In this document: piece after piece, positions 57,366 through 60,000 of the stretch
Layout: the number at the start of each line of letters is the position of its first letter
How positions within the stretch are numbered: the stretch's first letter is position 1
DNA from: Hydractinia symbiolongicarpus
Taxonomy: Eukaryota; Cnidaria; Hydrozoa; Anthoathecata; Hydractiniidae
DNA length: 60,000 nt
Assembly (NCBI RefSeq): GCF_029227915.1
Contig: NC_079884.1
Location: forward strand, 15,502,001-15,562,000
Direction: 5' to 3'
Made by a program: the position numbers and the translations under genes
The notes under the pieces: generated by a model
What the model saw: only the letters and a program-made list of their open reading frames with translations
What the model was told of the DNA's origin: nothing
The model's database searches: none

Positions 57366-58850
57366 TTACAGTAAATTTGAAAACGGACAATGTATTGTTT
57401 GCCGTTCTCTTTGGAAGTCTCTCACAACAGAATCGGCACGTTTGTCATTTTTCGGTATTTCAAACGCAATTGAAAAGTTATCTACGTAAAGTACGTTATT
57501 ATACCGGTCTTCTCGACCAAATAATAAATATCTCTTCCCTTCCTCTAACACTTTGCAGTCACAGGTTAGTCTGGCGCCACGTGCTTTTATAACTTGATTC
57601 TTTTTTATCATCTTTAGTGTGCGTGCTCGTTTGTAAATACGTCTCCTGGGAAAATTTGCCAAATAATATGGTTCTGCTTCATTTAATGCAGCTTTTGTAA
57701 TTTTTACACGTGCAACTAAAGAAAAAGAAAACAGTAGTCACCGCATAGCCGACAACAATGACGCCAACAAAAAAACAACGACAATTTTAACGTCACTTAC
57801 CGAAGTCAGACAAGCAATACTTTCTTCTGAAGTTTTTCAAGTTGCATTTCTTTCTACATCCAGCGGATGGCAAGCCGTGAGAGGGTATTCTCTTCTCTGA
57901 TAAAAAATTACAACATAAAAACTTCAATATAGTCACGAAGTAAATTTACATAAGTCAGCAAAAATATCCATCCCTGTCATGCTGTATAATTATAATTGCA
58001 GTCTGGTAACTAAATACTTTTTAATTAGTAGGGATGTTACTGACGGAGAAGGAGGAAAAGAAACCACTGTTTGAGGGCTTGTTGGGAGACGTGATCCTGT
58101 TAAGATCTGATTCACAGATGTTGCTAACAGACAGTCATGTGAAATTCATGACGATTATCTCTTTTTAAACCCTTTGTTTATATTATTTCAGGAGACGGTG
58201 AAGTAAGTTACCGTTTCTTAATAATCCTGAAGATGCCTTAGGACTGATCTCTTAACAAGCTAGAACTTAATCCTTTCCATATCCTTCAGTTTCAACAATG
58301 ATTCAACATAAAGTCATAATTTTTATAGCGTCATCTATTGCAAGCGAGTTCCATTTGTCAGGATTTTAAAAAGAAGAAAATAAGCAACCGTCGATTCGTT
58401 TTTATGTTTTACATAAATTTGGATGAATGAGACAGTTTTTAATGTCCTACCCCGCAAGACCGTCTGTGCATTCTTACCTGATATGCAATATCTTCTCATA
58501 GACAAATCAATTCTTTTATACAACGTTCTTTCTTTGTTAAAAAAGAAATCCACAACTATCCCTAATTTGACCATTCCAGTTTTCAGTTTCCTGCAGGGAA
58601 ACCTAATTTCGAAGGCTATAAAATAAAAAGAAAAGAAATAAATTCAGTATGACATGTTGTTTAAAGACATCACTACAATATCAAATGCCTCTGTCTTATG
58701 TTTTCTCTGACAAATTAAAAGCAACGCAAAAAAATGAAGTCCTGGCATACCTATAAATTTCTTTTGTAGTCTGCCCTTATAAGGTATCGTCACGGTCGGG
58801 TCTGCCATAATTGTTAGATCACTTGACGTTAAATTCATTCGATAGTATAA
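57366..58850 (-). CDS. 3' end of a gene with a netrin-like NTR domain
   Basis: Minus-strand exons 58850-58751, 57896-57801 and 57715-57366 join in frame (GT-AG, phases 1 and 1) and end in TAA. The first listed exon (LTSSDLTIMADPTVTIPYKG) is not a domain I know. The second carries SAGCRKKCNLKNFRRKYC and LSDFVARVK; the third carries RIYKRARTLKM, LTCDCKVLEEGKRYLLFGRE and RDFQRERQTIHC. This Cys and motif order (CxxxC, KYCxxDFVxRV, CxC..L..GKxYLLxG, FQxxR...C) is the NTR module found at the C-terminus of netrins and in sFRP/PCOLCE-type secreted proteins; netrins are closest in my reading. Laminin-type domains would be expected further 5' and are not in the window or not recognised. A CTgtaagt at the stop codon could alternatively be a donor. 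Likely secreted; partial. Confidence 0.75.
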
Positions 58851-60000
58851 CTAAAAAGAAAAAGGTTAAAAGTTTTATGTGGTAGCAATAATTGAAATAG
58901 TAAAATACTGTTGATCTGTAAGTTAAAAAGAACTATGATTAAGTTTGATATTTTCTGCCAAAAAATGGGAAGATCCCCAGCACAATTTCGATCTAATCGA
59001 CCACTGTAGTCTATTGGTGGAGTTTCAGTATTTATCATTTTTACCTATTCAAAACTTCTTTTTCTCAATTTTTAAATTGGAAAGGTAACTTAATTTTTAA
59101 TTACACATCAAGTAAAATATATCAATAGCCAGGCGTTCCTAACGTCATTAGGAAATTAATTAAGCTGGTGTTGTTAGACAGATTGATGAGGATCAGAATT
59201 GTAAACGTTGGAATAACTTTCGTGCTGATGTAAGCAGGTAAAAGAAGATTTGTTTAAAACTTTAAATCCTTCTAATCCTTCTTATTAGAAGTATATTATA
59301 CATTTGTCCATCTCAGTAGATGATACCTTTAACAATGTCTTTTATGTTCACCGCTATAGAGGGAATAATGTTTATAGCACGACTGTTTATCACAACGCAG
59401 TTCACTTCGTGATGTGCTACACGAAGGGGTAGCAAGATACATATTTTTTTTGAAGTTTTTACGCTGCAGCAGAATTCCTCGTGACTTTGCAATGAAGAAC
59501 AACAACAGTAGTTACTAATGTTGTGGGGAAAAATAAAGTCAAAAGAATATTTTTAAATCAAATATATTTCTGCTCTACCTGTGATTCGCAAAGACAAATG
59601 TAACGGATAAGCGGATAAACATTAAACAGTACGCCATCGATATATTTTAATGAGAAAAAGACTTTTGTAAGTATAAAAATGAAATACCCAACAACGAAAC
59701 TTTAAATGCTATTACAAAAATGTAACCTCCAAATTTTATTAGACGGAGGTATTAATGCTTGAAGTTAACTTATTTTAAATATGATCAACTTACAGATCAA
59801 TTTCCTTGTAGCATGCTTTTTTCTTCAGCTATCCTCAAGTTGCGAATAATCAACGTTTGCCGAAAGGTTTTTCTTCTGTTTTCACACGTTTTCACACGTA
59901 TCTAATGCGCACGCGTAAAAGATGGTAGTTGGGCGATTTTCACAAGCTTACAGTTAGGTAGCCAGGAAAACCCTCTTCCCGCCTATGCTTCTTTCCACGA
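58851..60000. other. upstream intron or 5' region of the NTR-domain gene, exons unresolved
   Basis: Two minus-strand patches look protein-like but do not splice cleanly: about 59038-58960 (INTETPPIDYSGRLDRNCAG), which has no donor, and about 59424-59335, which has a good acceptor (ccttcgtgtag) and donor (gtatca) but whose frame does not match the next exon's phase. The last 200 bp near 59880-60000 are GC-richer with no ORF. Confidence 0.3.

Noticed and set aside
57332-57592. Plus-strand frame over the NTR exon
   Set aside because: Antisense shadow of the exon with the NTR motifs and splice sites.

Overview
The window looks like nuclear DNA of an invertebrate animal, most likely an early-branching one such as a cnidarian; this is inferred from character, not from a search. 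The DNA is AT-rich, genes are few and split by introns with GT-AG ends, and most of the sequence is introns and transposable elements. There are no operons, rRNA genes, convincing free-standing tRNA genes or CRISPR arrays.

Four host-type genes can be modelled. (1) 138-1926, plus strand: a three-exon gene for a 132-residue Pro/Trp-rich protein of unknown function; its first intron holds 23 copies of a 24-bp minisatellite. (2) 12023-26315, plus strand: a five-exon matrix-metalloproteinase-type gene (signal peptide, cysteine-switch prodomain, metzincin domain, four hemopexin blades; 450 residues). Its zinc site has Ala where the catalytic Glu belongs and its structural-metal loop is reduced, so it reads as a full-length pseudoprotease. 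Its first intron is almost 12 kb and full of repeats. (3) 54167-55179, plus strand: a two-exon gene for a 156-residue signal-peptide plus single-TM orphan protein. (4) 57366 to at least 58850, minus strand: the 3' end of a gene with a netrin-like NTR domain.

The rest is mobile DNA of many classes. The most striking region is about 40.0-46.9 kb, a head-to-tail train of non-autonomous Helitrons, each ending in a short hairpin plus CTAG and each abutting the next one's TCTATA start. One of these Helitrons was later hit by a 1.34-kb MULE-like element with a 10-bp target duplication. The same Helitron was also hit by an RTE-type LINE end that landed between its 3' hairpin and its CTAG. Smaller Helitrons lie at 13.3-13.7, 19.1 and 51.1-51.4 kb.

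Other elements are: a 1.9-kb TIR element carrying an intact 396-codon C2H2 ORF (37.6-39.5 kb); a 1.9-kb element with roughly 68-bp TIRs (35.2-37.1 kb); a piggyBac-like TTAA MITE plus a truncated second copy; a mariner-like MITE with perfect 25-bp TIRs; a tRNA-derived SINE with a 10-bp target duplication; and a retroposon ending in a perfect 65-bp palindrome. There are also relics of L1-like ORF1, LINE reverse transcriptase and a Penelope GIY-YIG domain.

The best candidates for new biology are the catalytically dead MMP, the serial Helitron train with its repeated TGACGTCA sites, and the TIR-borne C2H2 gene that lacks any visible transposase.
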